Shown: positions 34,556 to 45,967 of the stretch, one piece after another
Numbering within the stretch: the first letter of the stretch is position 1
Layout: every line of letters begins with the position of its first letter
Notes under the pieces: generated by a model
Database searches by the model: none
What the model was told of the DNA's origin: nothing
Seen by the model: only the letters and a program-made list of their open reading frames with translations
Source: Bufo bufo
Lineage: Eukaryota > Chordata > Amphibia > Anura > Bufonidae
Direction: 5' to 3'
Assembly: GCF_905171765.1 (NCBI RefSeq)
Contig: NC_053390.1
Coordinates: 516,608,852 to 516,672,851, forward strand
Length of the DNA stretch: 64,000 bases
Position numbers and translations under genes: made by a program

Positions 34556-35190
34556 GATCACCCCATATAGACTCCCTGATCACCCCCCTGTCATTGATTA
34601 CCCCCCTGTCATTGATCACACCCCTGTAAAGCTCCATTCAGACGTCCGCATGATTTTTACGGATCCACTGATAGATGGATCGGATCCGCAAAACGCATAC
34701 GGACGTCTGAATGGAGCCTTACAGGGGCGTGATCAATGACTGTGGTGATCACCCCATATAGACTCCCTCATCACCCCCCTGTCATTGATTACCCCCCTGT
34801 CATTGATCACACCCCTGTAAAGCTCCATTCAGATGTCCGCATGATTTTTACGGATCCACTGATAGATGGATCGGATCCGCAAAACACATACAGGCGTCTC
34901 CCTGGAGCCTTCCAGGGGGGGTGATCACCCCATATAGACTCCCTGATCACCCCCCTGTCATTGATCACCTCCCCTGTCATTGATCACCCCCCCCTGTCAG
35001 GCTGCATTCAGATGTCCGTATGATTTTTACGGATCCACGGATAGATGGATCGGATCCGCAAAACACATACGGACATCTGAATGGAGCCTTACAGGGGGGT
35101 GATCAATGACAGGGGGGTGATCACCCCATATAGACTCTCTGATCACCCCCCTGTCATTGATCACCCCCCTGTAAGGCTCCATTCAGACAT
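34556..35190. repeat. Four tandem units of 176-196 bp, each with a small hairpin
   Basis: Units start GATCACCCCATATAGACTC at 34556, 34747, 34923 and 35119. In the first three, CCATTCAGACGTCCGCATG pairs with its near complement ending ACGTCTGAATGGAG around TACGGATCCAC. The last unit is truncated after the first strand. C-rich spacers repeat CCCCCCTGTCATTGATCA. Confidence 0.9.
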
Positions 35191-35362
35191 TTTTTTGGCC
35201 CAAGTTAGCGGAAATTATATATTTTTTTCTTACAAAGTCTCATATTCCACTAACTTGTGTCAAAAAATAAAATGTCACATGAACTCACCATACCCCTCAC
35301 GGAATCCAAATGCGTAAAATGTTTTAGACATTTATATTCCAGACTTCTTCTCACGCTTTAGG

Positions 35363-36690
35363 GCCCCTAGAATGCCAGGGCAGTATAAATACCCCACATG
35401 TGACCCCATTTCGGAAAGAAGACACCCCAAGGTATTCCGTGAGGGGCATATTGAGTCCATGAAAGATTTAAATTTTTGTCCCAAGTTAGCGGAAAGGGAG
35501 ACTTTGTGAGAAAAAAAAAAAATAATTATCAATTTCTGCTAACTTGTGCCAAAAAAAAAAAAATTCTATGAACTCGCCATGCCCCTCATTGAATACCTTG
35601 GGGTGTCTTCTTTCCAAAATGGGGTCACATGTGGGGTATTTATACTGCCCTGGCATTCTAGGGGTCCTAAAGCGTGAGAAGAAGTCTGGGATCCAAATAT
35701 CTAAAAATGCCCTCATAAAATGAATGTGGGCCCCTTTGCGCATCTAGGCTGCAAAAAAGTGTCACACATGTGGTATCGCCGTATTCAGGAGAAGTTGGGC
35801 AATGTGTTTTGGGGTGTCATTTTACATATACCCATGCTGGGTGAGATAAATATCTTGGTCAAATGCCAACTTTGTATAAAAAAATGGGAAAAGTTGTCTT
35901 TTGCCGAGATATTTCTTTCACCCAGCATGAGTATATGTAAAAAGACACCCCAAAACACATTGCCCAACTTCTCCTGAATACGGCGATACCACATGTGTGA
36001 CACTTTTTTGCAGCCTAGGTGGGCAAAGGGGCCCACATTCCAAAGAGCACCTTTAGGATTTCACAGGTCATTTACCTACTTACCACACATTAGGGCCCCT
36101 GGAAAATGCCAGGGCAGTATAACTACCCCACAAGTGACCCCATTTTGGAAAGAAGACACCCCAAGGTATTCCGTGAGGGGCATGGCGAGTTCCTAGAATT
36201 TTATATTTTTTGTCACAAGTTAGCGGAAAATGATGATTTTTTTATTTTTATTTTTTTCCCTTACAAAGTCTCATATTCCACTAACCTTTGACAAAAAATA
36301 AAAACTTCCATGAACTCACTATGCCCATCACGAAATACCTTGGGGTGTCTTCTTTCCAAAATGGGGTCACTTGTGGGGTAGTTATACTGCCCTGGCATTC
36401 TAGGGGCCCAAATGTGTGGTAAGGAGTTTGAAATCAAATTCTGTAAAAAATGACCAGTGAAATCCGAAAGGTGCTCTTTGGAATATGGGCCCCTTTGCCC
36501 ACCTAGGCTGCAAAAAAGTGTCACACATGTGGTATCTCCGTATTCAGGAGAAGTTGGGGAATGTGTTTTGGGGTGTCATTTTACATATACCCATGCTGGG
36601 TGAAAGAAATATCTCGGCAAAAGACAACTTTTCCCATTTTTTTTATACAAAGTTGGCATTTGGCCAAGATATTTATCTCACATTTATCTC
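35363..36690. repeat. Alternating palindromic modules A-A' and B-B'
   Basis: Module A (CCTAGAATGCCAGGGCAG ... CCAAGGTATTCCGTG) lies forward at 35363 and 36089 and reversed at about 35581 and 36321. Module B (GGGCCCCTTTG ... TACCCATGCTGGGTGA) lies forward at 35727 and 36486 and reversed at about 35918. The whole A-A'-B-B' set therefore repeats with a period of about 740 bp. Confidence 0.88.
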
Positions 36691-37351
36691 ATACATGCAC
36701 TCACTCGGACATAATCCAGAGTTAGTACTAGGGCTCTGGGGAGAAAAAGTCTGGGACTAATATTGCGGATGTGTGCATTCACACATACAGCCCCTCCGGG
36801 TAAACTCCAGAAAATGTCAGGATTCCACTGTAAGTGTGAATGGGGCTTATGTTTCATCTGTCTTTGCTGCTACATGCAGGGTTTGGTTGCTTTTCGAGTA
36901 CTCTGAGTATTTCAGCCTTTAAAACAGAAATACTTAGCATCCCACTAACCTCTCGAATGGTCATCAGTATCTGATCTGTAGGGTCTAATACCCGGGGCCC
37001 TCGTTCAGCTGTTTGAGAAGGCACCAGCACTCCTGGGTGTCGGACCCCCACCGATTAGATACTGATGACCTATCCTGAGGATGGGTCATCAGTATAAAAA
37101 TCTCAGAAAACCCCTTTAAAGAATGGGATTTGAAATCCACGTCACAATGTAGGGGCAGCAGTGCATGCACAGAGAGCTGGGCTAACAATGGGCAATAGAT
37201 GATAGATTATTTTGGCGATGTGAACTTGTGAGTTTAAGTTACGACATTTTAAATTAGGAGCTTGGTGCAACGAGGGCATTACCATTGCATCCAAGCTCAG
37301 CTCTTTGCTGTGGCCAGCTCCTCCTCGCTGCTTTTCCACTGCCTGGCCCTG
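36691..37351. other. TTAA MITE right half and plain sequence
   Basis: 36888-37119 ends GAAAACCCCTTTAA and contains GGTGTCGGACCCCC and GATGACCTATCCTG, as in 6802-7192. The left end is damaged (TTTTCGAGTACTCTGAG). Nothing coding seen in the rest. Confidence 0.6.
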
Positions 37352-37794
37352 TAAAGCTACTTTCACACTTGCTTTTGCACATCAGGATGCATCCGTTCTG
37401 ATCGGATGCGGTTGCGTGAAATCAAAATAGAAAAAAAAACTGATCCATCACTTAAAACATTGAAAGTTAACGGGTGATTTATCTGTTTTTTTAGGCTCTT
37501 AAAAAAATTGATCTGTTACCATTGACTTACATTACTTTCAGTGCCAGATCATTTTTTTTTTTCCATTTTTATCACCGGACGCATTACCGAAGCTTGCAGC
37601 GGTTTTGTGTCCGGTCACAAAACGGAATGCTGCCGAAACGGAAGACACCCTGATGCATCCTGAATGGATCTCTTTCCGTTCAGAATGCATGAGGACCAAA
37701 CAGAATTTTTTTCCCCCAAGTATTAAGATCCTCTGCTGGATCTCAATACCAGAAAACAACAAAGCAAGTATGAAAGCAGCCTTAGGGCTCTTTC
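37352..37794. mobile_element. MITE of the CTTTCACAC family
   Basis: TAAAGCTACTTTCACACTTG ... CAAGTATGAAAGCAGCCTTA. Interior: GATGCATCCGTTCTGATCGG, CTGATGCATCCTGAATGG. Related to 45968-46498 and 48156-48498. Noncoding. Confidence 0.8.
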
Positions 37795-37824
37795 ACACGA
37801 ATGGATCCCATCCGTGGAATCCGC

Positions 37825-38477
37825 GGCCCTCCAACGGTTTGAGGGACAGTGAACTGGCCCCCTGTTTAAAAAGCTTGAGGACCCCTGTTCTAAAGTTATG
37901 ATAAGTTTCCTACTATGCAAACGAGGTGTTTAGTGCTTGTGTTGCACCTAAACTCAGCTCCTTTCTGTGGCCACCCCCAAATTGGCTGCTTTGATTAAGG
38001 GCTCTTTCACACGAGTGAATGCCGTGCAGATAATCCGCTACGTGAGAGCCAAGCCCAGTTCTGGACAGCAGAAACAGAGCATTAACATGATTGATAATGC
38101 TCTTTGCCTCTCTGTGATCTTTTTACTACAAAATCATGGTGACAATTTTATCTCACTGTGATTTTGTAGTAAAAAGGTCACAGAGAGGCAAAGAGCATTA
38201 TCAATCATGTTACTGCTCCATGTCTCTGCTGTCCGGAACGGGGCTTGGCTCTCTTTCACGCAGCGGATTATCTGCACGGCATTTGCTCGTGTGAAAGAGC
38301 CCTTTATCAAAGCAGCCAATTTGGGGGTGGCCACAGAAAGGAGCTGAGTTTAGGTGCAACACAAGCACTAAAACACCTAGTTTTCATAGTAGGAAACTTA
38401 TCATAACTTTAGAACAGGGGTCCTCAAGCTTTTTAAACAGGGGGCCAGTTCACTTTCCCTCAAACCGTTGGAGGGCC
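37825..38477. repeat. Large inverted duplication, about 310-bp arms
   Basis: Left arm 37825-38136 and right arm 38159-38477, with a 22-bp centre. From the outside in, each arm contains the first 60-odd bp of a hAT element, its CTTTAGAA target site, about 100 bp of flank, and half of a palindromic MITE. The symmetry therefore extends well beyond the MITE. Confidence 0.92.
37996..38304. mobile_element. Palindromic MITE at the centre of the duplication
   Basis: TAAGGGCTCTTTCACACGAG ... CTCGTGTGAAAGAGCCCTT. Both halves mirror each other almost completely (GCAGATAATCCGCT / GCGGATTATCTGC). Noncoding. Confidence 0.85.
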
Positions 38478-39131
38478 AGACTTTAGTTTAAATTGTATTC
38501 TTTGAACACAGACACTATATTCTGGCATATCAGACACACAGCTCTTTCCTTGAACTGCAGGAAAAAGTAATCATAAGTCCACTGTTCTTTGAATATCCTA
38601 CACTCCGAGTCAATTTTTCTTTTTCTTGACATCATTGTTTCCTAGGGATTGCAAATTGCTATTATTAAAATATCAATTATATATATATATATACACACAC
38701 ACATACATATAGCGCTACAAAAACAATATACCAGCAATAACTTTGCATGTCTTCCTCTTTCTCGCTCTCTCCCACAAGCCAGCGCCTAACGTTCACTGCC
38801 CACAAGTCACGTCCAGCCGGCCCCTCCCACATGCTCTGGCTGCCTCTGAGTCCTGGGAGGTGGGAGTTGTAGTCCGGCTACGCTGTTCGGTTCCTCCCAC
38901 CGCCAGGAGCTTGATTGCGGTCGGACTACAATTCCCATGATCTAGTGCTTCAGGCGGCCAGCCAATTGGCGGCCACCGCCCCCTCTTCCACCAATGATAT
39001 GCCAGCTGCCGGACCGTTCGTCTCTTATGTTGGAAAAAAAGTAACGGACAGGCAGCGGCGGCAAAAACACCCCGCGGGCCGGATAAATGTCCTTGGGGGG
39101 CCGCATGTGGCCCGTAGTTTGAGGACCCCTG
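38415..39131. mobile_element. hAT element, non-autonomous, 717 bp
   Basis: CAGGGGTCCTCAAGC ... GTAGTTTGAGGACCCCTG, flanked by an exact 8-bp duplication CTTTAGAA (38407-38414, 39132-39139). Subterminal AGGGGGCCAGTTCAC at the left and GGGGGGCCGCATGTGG at the right. Contains a TA/CA microsatellite at about 38681-38711. No transposase frame. Charlie-type hAT termini look like this (inference). Confidence 0.93.
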
Positions 39132-39173
39132 CTTTAGAACAAAGCCTCAGATGAACAAAAGAATAACAGCCTT

Positions 39174-39850
39174 TTAACCCCTTTATTTTTTTCATTTTTC
39201 CTTCCCCACTTCCATAATTTTTTTTACCATAGCTTATATTGGAAAATGTGAAGAGATCTTACTCTGGGGGTCAGTAACATTATGGTGATACCAAATTTAT
39301 ATAGTTTTTATAATGTTTTGTTGCTTTAAAAAAATAAAAACCTTTCTTTGCATCGTCAAATTCTGACAAACATATTTCTGTCTACATCATATTTCTGTCT
39401 ACAGCGATGTATGAAGCCTTCTTTTTTGCAGGGGAAAACTAGTTTTTAATGGTACAATTTTACTTATGACTTTTTGATCTGTTTTTATTTACTTCTTTTG
39501 ACCAAAAATGGCAAATCATGCATTTTGATTTTTTTTCCCCGTTAGGAAAAATATATACCGTATTTTAAAAAAATTAATTCAGACTGGCAATAGCTGTTAT
39601 GTTTATTTATTTATTTAAAATATTTTCTATGTAAAATTGGTAAAGGGAGGTGATTTGAATTTTTATTATTTTTGTGCACAGTCAATAATGGTGCCATTAA
39701 AAAGCACACCTTGCCCCACACAAAATAAGCCCTCATATGGCTATATGAATGGAAAATTAAAAAAAAAAAAAAAAAGTTAAGGTTCCTGGAAGGTGGGGAG
39801 GAAAAGAGAAAATGCAAAAACAAACATTGGCCCTGTCCTTTAGGGGTAAA
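39174..39850. mobile_element. Decayed TTAA element related to 12230-12941
   Basis: TTAACCCCTTTATTTT at the left. T-rich interior with GACTTTTTGATC and TATACCGTATTTT. An A17 run is at about 39759-39775. The right end is not defined. Confidence 0.45.
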
Positions 39851-40791
39851 TATTTTTGTGACAATATGGTAACCTGATCGATGTTCAGTAATCTTTTTTA
39901 TATTGTCCACAGACAACAGTGATGGGTGAGATGACGGGTTTTAAATTTAATAGTATATCAATAAAGCAAACTATTTCTCATTCATGTAAATAAAACATTT
40001 AAAATAAACTATTGCAGCCATCCCTTTGTCCTGCTCTCACTTTGATAGCACTGTAAATACATTTAACACGAATAAACATTAACAAGTATGCATAATTTAC
40101 ATATGAATACACATTTTTCAATGCATTTACCTCAATGTTCTTTTAGCACAGGCCAACTACAGATAATCCAGTCCTGGACATCACTTAAAGCACCCCAGCA
40201 TTTGGAAATAAAATACCATATCTGTATCAATATTCTAGCAGTGTAATTTGTTTAATCCCAGCTAAACTGCATAATACATATATTTTGAATCCTCTCATTA
40301 TTAGCAGTTGAGTCATGTAGTCCCAGTCTGACCACTAGTCCAAAGCTTCTTTTTCTCTGTAGACAATGAGATTAGCCTCCCCTGTGTGGAAGAGTTTCCG
40401 TGAACTACAGGACTACTGTACATTACCATCTATGACATCCCTCCTTGCAATTCTGCCATCCTTGTGAAGAGAATCTAGTGTATTCTAGGAGATGTAGTTT
40501 TCAAACAATGTCCCTGCCTCCTGATTGCAACAGCTCCTATGAAGTATCATTAATCGCATTCAAGATGCAGGAATAGTTTCTGGAGATGCTTCTCATAGAA
40601 ATACACTGGACCATCTGCACACAGCACTCACAGTTAACAGAGAAAAGTAGTGTTGGCTTTATCATCCAAGAATTCACATTGTTTTTCCTTGCCTCATTTC
40701 TTGTTAGTTTTTACAAGCAGGAGGCAGAGGAGAAGAATACATATGGATATAGAATACATGATAGAATACACTGGAGATTCTGCAGTGTATA
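39851..40791. other. Intronic sequence, no gene seen
   Basis: About 0.9 kb without terminal repeats or splice-flanked frames. A possible site for conserved noncoding sequence, but nothing can be claimed from one genome. Confidence 0.4.
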
Positions 40792-41075
40792 TAAGGGTCC
40801 ATTCACACGTCCGTAGAATGGGTCCGGATCTGTTCCGCAAAGTTGCGGAAAGAATCCGGAACCATTTATTCTCTATGGGACCGGAAGAGATGCGGACAGC
40901 ACACAGTGTGCGGCCCCGAGCGCGGCCCCGATATTCCAATCCGCGGCTCCCGAAAAAAATAGAACATGTTCTATTCTTGTCTGCAATTGCGGACAAGAAT
41001 AGGCATTTCTATGGAGGTGCCGGCCGGGAGTATTGCAGATCCGCAATACACTACGGACATGTGAATGGACCCTAA
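40792..41075. mobile_element. MITE, GGGTCC-end family
   Basis: TAA|GGGTCCATTCACACGTCC ... ACATGTGAATGGACCC|TAA with a TAA duplication. The central ATTGCGGACAAGAATAGGC motif is shared with 6332, 41473 and 43232. Confidence 0.88.
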
Positions 41076-41472
41076 GCTAGGAGAGTTGTATGTCACTGAG
41101 CTCTATCATGTGCTGTCACAAAACAATGCAGTGTGATGACACTTCCCCCCAACAGCTTCTGAAAAGCCAGAGGCATAATGGAGAAAGTAGGGTGTGGGGC
41201 TGCAAAGAGACTGCATTAGTGAAACACATCAGAAGAAGCCAAGATGGTGGACAGCCCATTTACGCCGCATCAACACAGGTATATACAATAGCCTCTACAT
41301 TATTCTAGAATATCTATGATGCAATATATGCAAACAATATTGCTGGGGCACTTTGTTAATATCACCTTCAAATAACCATCTGAATGTCAAATGCTGTCAG
41401 TGATCAAATGGCAACCACAGATACGTGGCTTCCATTATTTGGGGCAAAAGAGGTCTACACAGATGCAGTGCC
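41076..41472. other. Intronic sequence, no gene seen
   Basis: Nothing recognised between two related MITEs. Confidence 0.4.
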
Positions 41473-41781
41473 TTAGGGTCCATTCACACGTCCGCAATTT
41501 CGTTCCGCATTTTGCGGAACGGAATTGCGGACCCATTCATTTCTATGGGGCTGCACGATGTTCTGCTCGGTTCTGGAATTGCGGATCCGCACTTCTGGGT
41601 CCGCAATTCCGATCCCGAAAAAAATAGAACATGTCCTATTCTTTTCCGCAATTGCGGACAAGAATAGGCATTTTTTATTAAGTGCCGGCGATCTGCGGTC
41701 TGCATAATGCGGAACGCACATCGCTGATGTCCGTCTTTTGCGGATCCACAAAACACACACGGACGTGTGAATGGACCCTTA
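41473..41781. mobile_element. MITE, GGGTCC-end family, second copy
   Basis: TTA|GGGTCCATTCACACGTCC ... ACGTGTGAATGGACCC|TTA. Contains several CCGCAATT/AATTGCGG palindromes. TWA duplication supports PIF/Harbinger origin. Confidence 0.88.
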
Positions 41782-42041
41782 GGGCACTACTCTGTGCCTT
41801 TTCATTAAACCTTTATTTTATTAGGTTATTCTATGAAACTGACACTGTAATGTGAACCCAGCACAGGGAAATAATACATCAGGAAGCAGAAGCTTAAATG
41901 AAATCCATTTTCTCCGCTGTACAGCTACAAACGACAGCTTTGCTGACCTTATAGTTTTTCTTCTGTACTAGTTTCATTAGTAGAACAAAGGTTAATCACT
42001 ATCAGTATCTCCACCATTAGGAGACTGCAAAGCAGAATGTC

Positions 42042-42284
42042 TAAGGGCTCATGCATACAAACTAGTTTTTTCTTCCCATTTCTGTTTCTTTTTTTACAGG
42101 TTCGTATTCGTATGCAGAACCATTCACTTCAATGGGGCTTAAAAAAAAACAAAAAACAAAATGACTTCATGTGCATTCCGTGTCCGTATGTCTGCATAGC
42201 CGCTCCGCAAAAAAAATAGAACATGTCCTATTCCTGTCTATTTTGCAGACCACAAAATACATGCGGTTCTGTGCATGAGCCCTA
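42042..42284. mobile_element. MITE, GGGCTC-end
   Basis: TAA|GGGCTCATGCATACAAAC ... TGTGCATGAGCCC|TAA. AGAACATGTCCTATTCC in the core. Noncoding. Confidence 0.85.
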
Positions 42285-42605
42285 AAAGGGGTCGTCCAGC
42301 AGGATTAAAATGTTGCCAACAGGCTCAGAGTTGTTAATAAAATAGAAGAAGCAATACTCATCTCCCTGCCACCACCATTTCCATACCTGCCATCCCTGCC
42401 GTTCTCCACCTCCTGGCCTGTCATAACATACTCAGTGATTGGCTGAGTGTGCATTTCCTGTGTGTTGAAACGGGACCAGGAAGAGGAGATCAGCGGAGAC
42501 TCAGTAGGTGGATCAATGAGGTGAGCGGAGGCTCGCTTCTCCTATTTTGTTAACCCACTCTGAGCCCTGTGGCAAATTTTGATCCCTGATATACATCCCC
42601 TTTAA
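42284..42605. mobile_element. TTAA-type MITE next to the previous one
   Basis: Left AAAAGGGGTCGTCCAGC, right ACATCCCCTTTAA. Interior shares GTGATTGGCTGAGTGTGC and GGACCAGGAAG with 14236-14590. Confidence 0.7.
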
Positions 42606-43210
42606 GGGCTGATCAAAGAGAAAAGTATCTCGAGTTTTCAGGTTTTGTAATACTTGTCAATATTCATTTTAAATCCAGGGAAAATTGCTTCCAACAAAGA
42701 AACCGTTGCATATTGTAATATGAATTACAAAGATCAGTGGTTTTTTCCTGACAGAAATAATTACAGCAAAGTTGTACGATAAATGGCAACCACTACAAAG
42801 CATGCACTTATTAATCAGCATCAAATCTATTTAAAAAATGCTGTCAAAACGAACAACTACATAATGTGATTTCTTTAAAGGTTACACTCAAAACTGACAA
42901 AACTCTCCTGTTTTTACATTTGTTTTCTCTTCAGCAAAACAACACATTAATAAGCGGTTGGAAAACGTATTTTTTGGATACTAAAATATCAGTTCACAAG
43001 TGAGATGTTATCAGTGACTGAAGTGATATGAGCATACAGATATAAATGTATAAATTACAAGTTTTATTGAATCTTTTTGCACAAATATATATATATATCT
43101 CTGCTCAGCTCCTTCTGCTCTATAACAGGCTGCCTGCAGGCCCTCTTTAAGAAAGAGAAGCCAAAAAATTCTAAAAATGTCTGTACATACATATTCCTGA
43201 ATGTAGCCTT
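42606..43210. other. Intronic sequence, no gene seen
   Basis: AT-rich. A short TA run is at 43088-43097. No gene evidence. Confidence 0.4.
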
Positions 43211-43911
43211 TGAAGGGGTTTTCCAGGCTCCTAAGGCTCCATTCAGACATCCGTAAAACGGGTCCGCATCCGTTCCGCAATTATGCGGAACAGGTGCGGA
43301 CACATTTATTCTCTATGGGGCCGGAAGAGATGCGGACAGTACACAGTGTGCTGTCCGCATCCGCATTTCCAGGGCGCGGCCCCGATCTTTCGGTCCGCAG
43401 CTCCGCAAGAAAATAGAGCATGTCCTATTCTTCTTCACAATTGCGGACAAGAATAGGCATTTCTATGGGGGTGCCGGCCGGGTGTATTGCGAATCCGCAA
43501 TGCACTATGGACGTCTGAATAGAGCCTAATATTGATTACCTATCCTCTGAATAGCTCATTAATGTCCGATGGGTGACAGTTAAACACTTGGCTCCCCCAT
43601 CGATCAGCTCTTCCCTACGCTAGTACTCTGAATAGAACAGAAACCACAGCTTAGTTCAAAGTACTAGGTTACTGCAGCTCAGTTCTCATTCACTTCAATG
43701 GTAGCTGAGCTGCAGCAACCCAACACGGCCACTGCACTTTGAACGGAGCTGTGCTTTCTGTTCCATTCAGAGTACTGGTTCCAGTGCTGGAGGCTGCAGG
43801 GAATAGCAGATCCATGCGGGTGCCGGGAGTTGGACTCGTACCAATCGAATATTAATGAGCTATCCAGAGGATAGGTCATCCATATCAGGAGCCTCGAAAA
43901 CACCTTTAAGA
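43211..43911. mobile_element. TTAA-family MITE carrying a nested MITE
   Basis: Left GAAGGGGTTTTCCAGGCTCC, right GGAGCCTCGAAAACACCTTTAA. Internal GATTACCTATCCTCTGAATA / CCAGAGGATAGGTC pair. The left terminal repeat is split at 43232 by a second MITE. TTAA at the left is mutated to TTGA. Confidence 0.8.
43232..43528. mobile_element. Nested MITE, GGCTCC-end
   Basis: TAA|GGCTCCATTCAGACATCC ... GACGTCTGAATAGAGCC|TAA. The TAA on both sides is the target duplication within the host MITE, giving a clear 3-bp signature of PIF/Harbinger insertion. Confidence 0.88.
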
Positions 43912-44688
43912 AACAGAATCCAAATACTGTATGAGCTTAAAAGACTTAAGTATATATTGCATATATATTTCTAATTTTTCTGTAGAAAGAATTTTAGCTT
44001 TTATTTTAATACAAACAAACATGATCAGTTGTAAACTCCTCAAATATTTGGTTAAAAAAGCAGCAAATAGCAAATGGAGGGGACTCCTCTCTACCTGGAC
44101 TACTGCAATCAAAATCTGCATTGTCAGTGGAAACGATTACAGTTTCTGATCTCCTCTATAGGGCAGATTATAAAATGTCAAATGCATCGTTTAAAGGAGC
44201 TGTAGATTACAATGTCTTTATTCCAAAGTGAATAAAGGGGTGACAGGTCCTATGTAACCTATAATACTATAAACACCATCCACGAGTAGGTATAAGATGC
44301 AAGGCAAGTCAACAGTACAGCAAATAAGGAAATTCCGGACCAGTGTCTCTGCAGTATCTATCAACCATGAGCACATGTTCGTCTTTGTAGTTCTAGTGTT
44401 AGGCTAGGACTAACACTAGGCTAGAATCATAGGCCATAGGCTAGAATCTAGTAATGTAATTGCAGTACAGAAGGAGGGAAGGAGAAACCGGTACAATATT
44501 ACAGTCCACTTTCAATATGAACATTTTCAAAATAAAGGTGTTTAAGTAGGTGAGTACTAAGCAACTGTGGAAAATAAAAAAAATCACAGTCCTGACTTGG
44601 CAGCTGTCAGATCACGAATATCCAGATAGGGGTCAAAACATGAAAAACTCGATTCACAGAGAGGACTACCATTAAATCTTAAAGGGGT
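43912..44688. other. Intronic sequence, no gene seen
   Basis: A short local duplication (TAGGCTAGGACTAACAC / TAGGCTAGAATC) near 44400-44450; otherwise nothing recognised. Confidence 0.4.
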
Positions 44689-45115
44689 TGTGTCACAAAG
44701 CATATTCTACATCTTTCAATACTCCATCTCACTAAGCTAGAAGAACATGCTCAGTTTATCATCTCCAACTGTCACCAGCCATATGTTCTATTGGAAGCTG
44801 TATCACAAAGAAGAAAAGAGAAGGCAGAATCCTTAATAAGAAAAGGAAACACCTAGAGAGAGCTGTCCTTATGTTGATGCTCTGTTTCTATTCCCCATAT
44901 AAAGAAGGACACCTGTCTTGAAAAAGGCAATCTAGGCCTATTTCACCCTAATATGTTCTATATCAGATAAATTCGGAAAGGAGAAAAAATCTACTGGATG
45001 GAAAGATCATATCTGCACAATAATGTATTTTAAAGAATTCCTCATCTGTGTTCTCCTTGTGATACTAGTCTTTTACATTTTTTTCATTACAAGTTAAAAA
45101 AAAAATTCTGAGAGT
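44689..45115. mobile_element. TTAA MITE left end, truncated
   Basis: TTAAAGGGGTTGTGTCACAAAG at 44689 with a counterpart GCTGTATCACAAAGAAG near 44799. Beyond about 44830 nothing is recognised. Confidence 0.5.
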
Positions 45116-45448
45116 TTAAAGGGGTTCTTCAGGCTTTTAATATTGATGACCTATCCTCATTGGTCATCAATATCAGATTGGCGGGGGTCCGACACCCCCA
45201 CTGATCAGCTGCATGAGGAAACGGCGCACGCAGTGTGCACGTGTCGTCTCCCTCCTTGCTAGCAGCTGCTATGTCTATGGCAAAGCAGCAGCGAGCAGGA
45301 AGAGAGACGGGAGACAGCACATACACACTGCGCACGCCGTCTCCTCATACAGCTGATCAGTGGGGGTGTCGGACCCCCGCCGATCTGATATTGATGACCT
45401 ATCCTAAGGCTAGGTCATCAATATTAAAAGCCGGGAGAGCCCCATTAA
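45116..45448. mobile_element. TTAA-type MITE, full-length
   Basis: TTAAAGGGGTTCTTCAGGC ... GCCGGGAGAGCCCCATTAA, with TTAATATTGATGACCTATCC mirrored. Same family as 6802-7192; GGCGGGGGTCCGACA on both sides. Confidence 0.85.
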
Positions 45449-45839
45449 TACTGATGGCCAATCCTAAGGGTAGGTCGTCAAGATCTGATCACTAGGGGTC
45501 CTACTTCGATCAGCTGTTTGAAGAGACTGCATTGTACTCCTCTTCCAAAGCCAGTAACCTCACGTTCATAGGCCTCACTGCTTTCCCACTGCCTGGCCCT
45601 GCCAATCAAAGCAGTGATGGAGGGGATGGTGACAGAGGAGTGGAGCATGGATGCAACAAGAGCAATGTTGACACCCTCTTTGCACCAAAGGCATAATTTG
45701 CATATTAAGAAAAAGTATAACTCTGGAATGAAGCCTCTGATCAACAATAAAAAAACAGCATTTTAAATCAGGTGAACCACACCTATGTGTCTATGCAATT
45801 TGTCTGACAGGGAAGTCGCTGGTGACAGTTTCCCTTTAA
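45445..45839. mobile_element. Chimeric TTAA MITE fragments
   Basis: Shares the TTAA at 45445 with the previous copy and begins with the same subterminal motif (GGGTAGGTCGTCAAGATC). It ends with a different family terminus (GGTGACAGTTTCCCTTTAA). Confidence 0.6.
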
Positions 45840-45967
45840 GCTCTCAAAAAAAAAAAAACATTTTTAAGCAATTGTATAAGAAGACCATTCCCTATTAAGT
45901 GGTTAGCACCATTGCGAGAAAGTTCGGGTCAGGAATTACAAGGAGAACAAATACTGATGATTGCAGC

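Larger units (their letters stand above)
34146..36690. mobile_element. Composite TTAA element with hairpins and tandem modules
   Basis: Starts TTAACCTTCTCAGGACCG. In order it holds GC-rich hairpins (GCGCGTTCACA / TGTGAACGCGCGC; CTCCAGCCTGCCAGCG and complement; GGTATATTAGACGCTG and complement; ACCACCAGAGGAC pair), a 176-196 bp tandem array, and a block of alternating palindromes. The right end is lost near 36690. No protein domain is present despite several short mirrored frames. Confidence 0.6.

Noticed and set aside
35720..36036. Nearly identical 83-85 codon frames on opposite strands (GPFAHLGCKKVSHMW)
   Set aside because: The two frames are mirror images of palindromic module B, with a third copy at 36485. 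Similarity comes from DNA duplication, not protein constraint.
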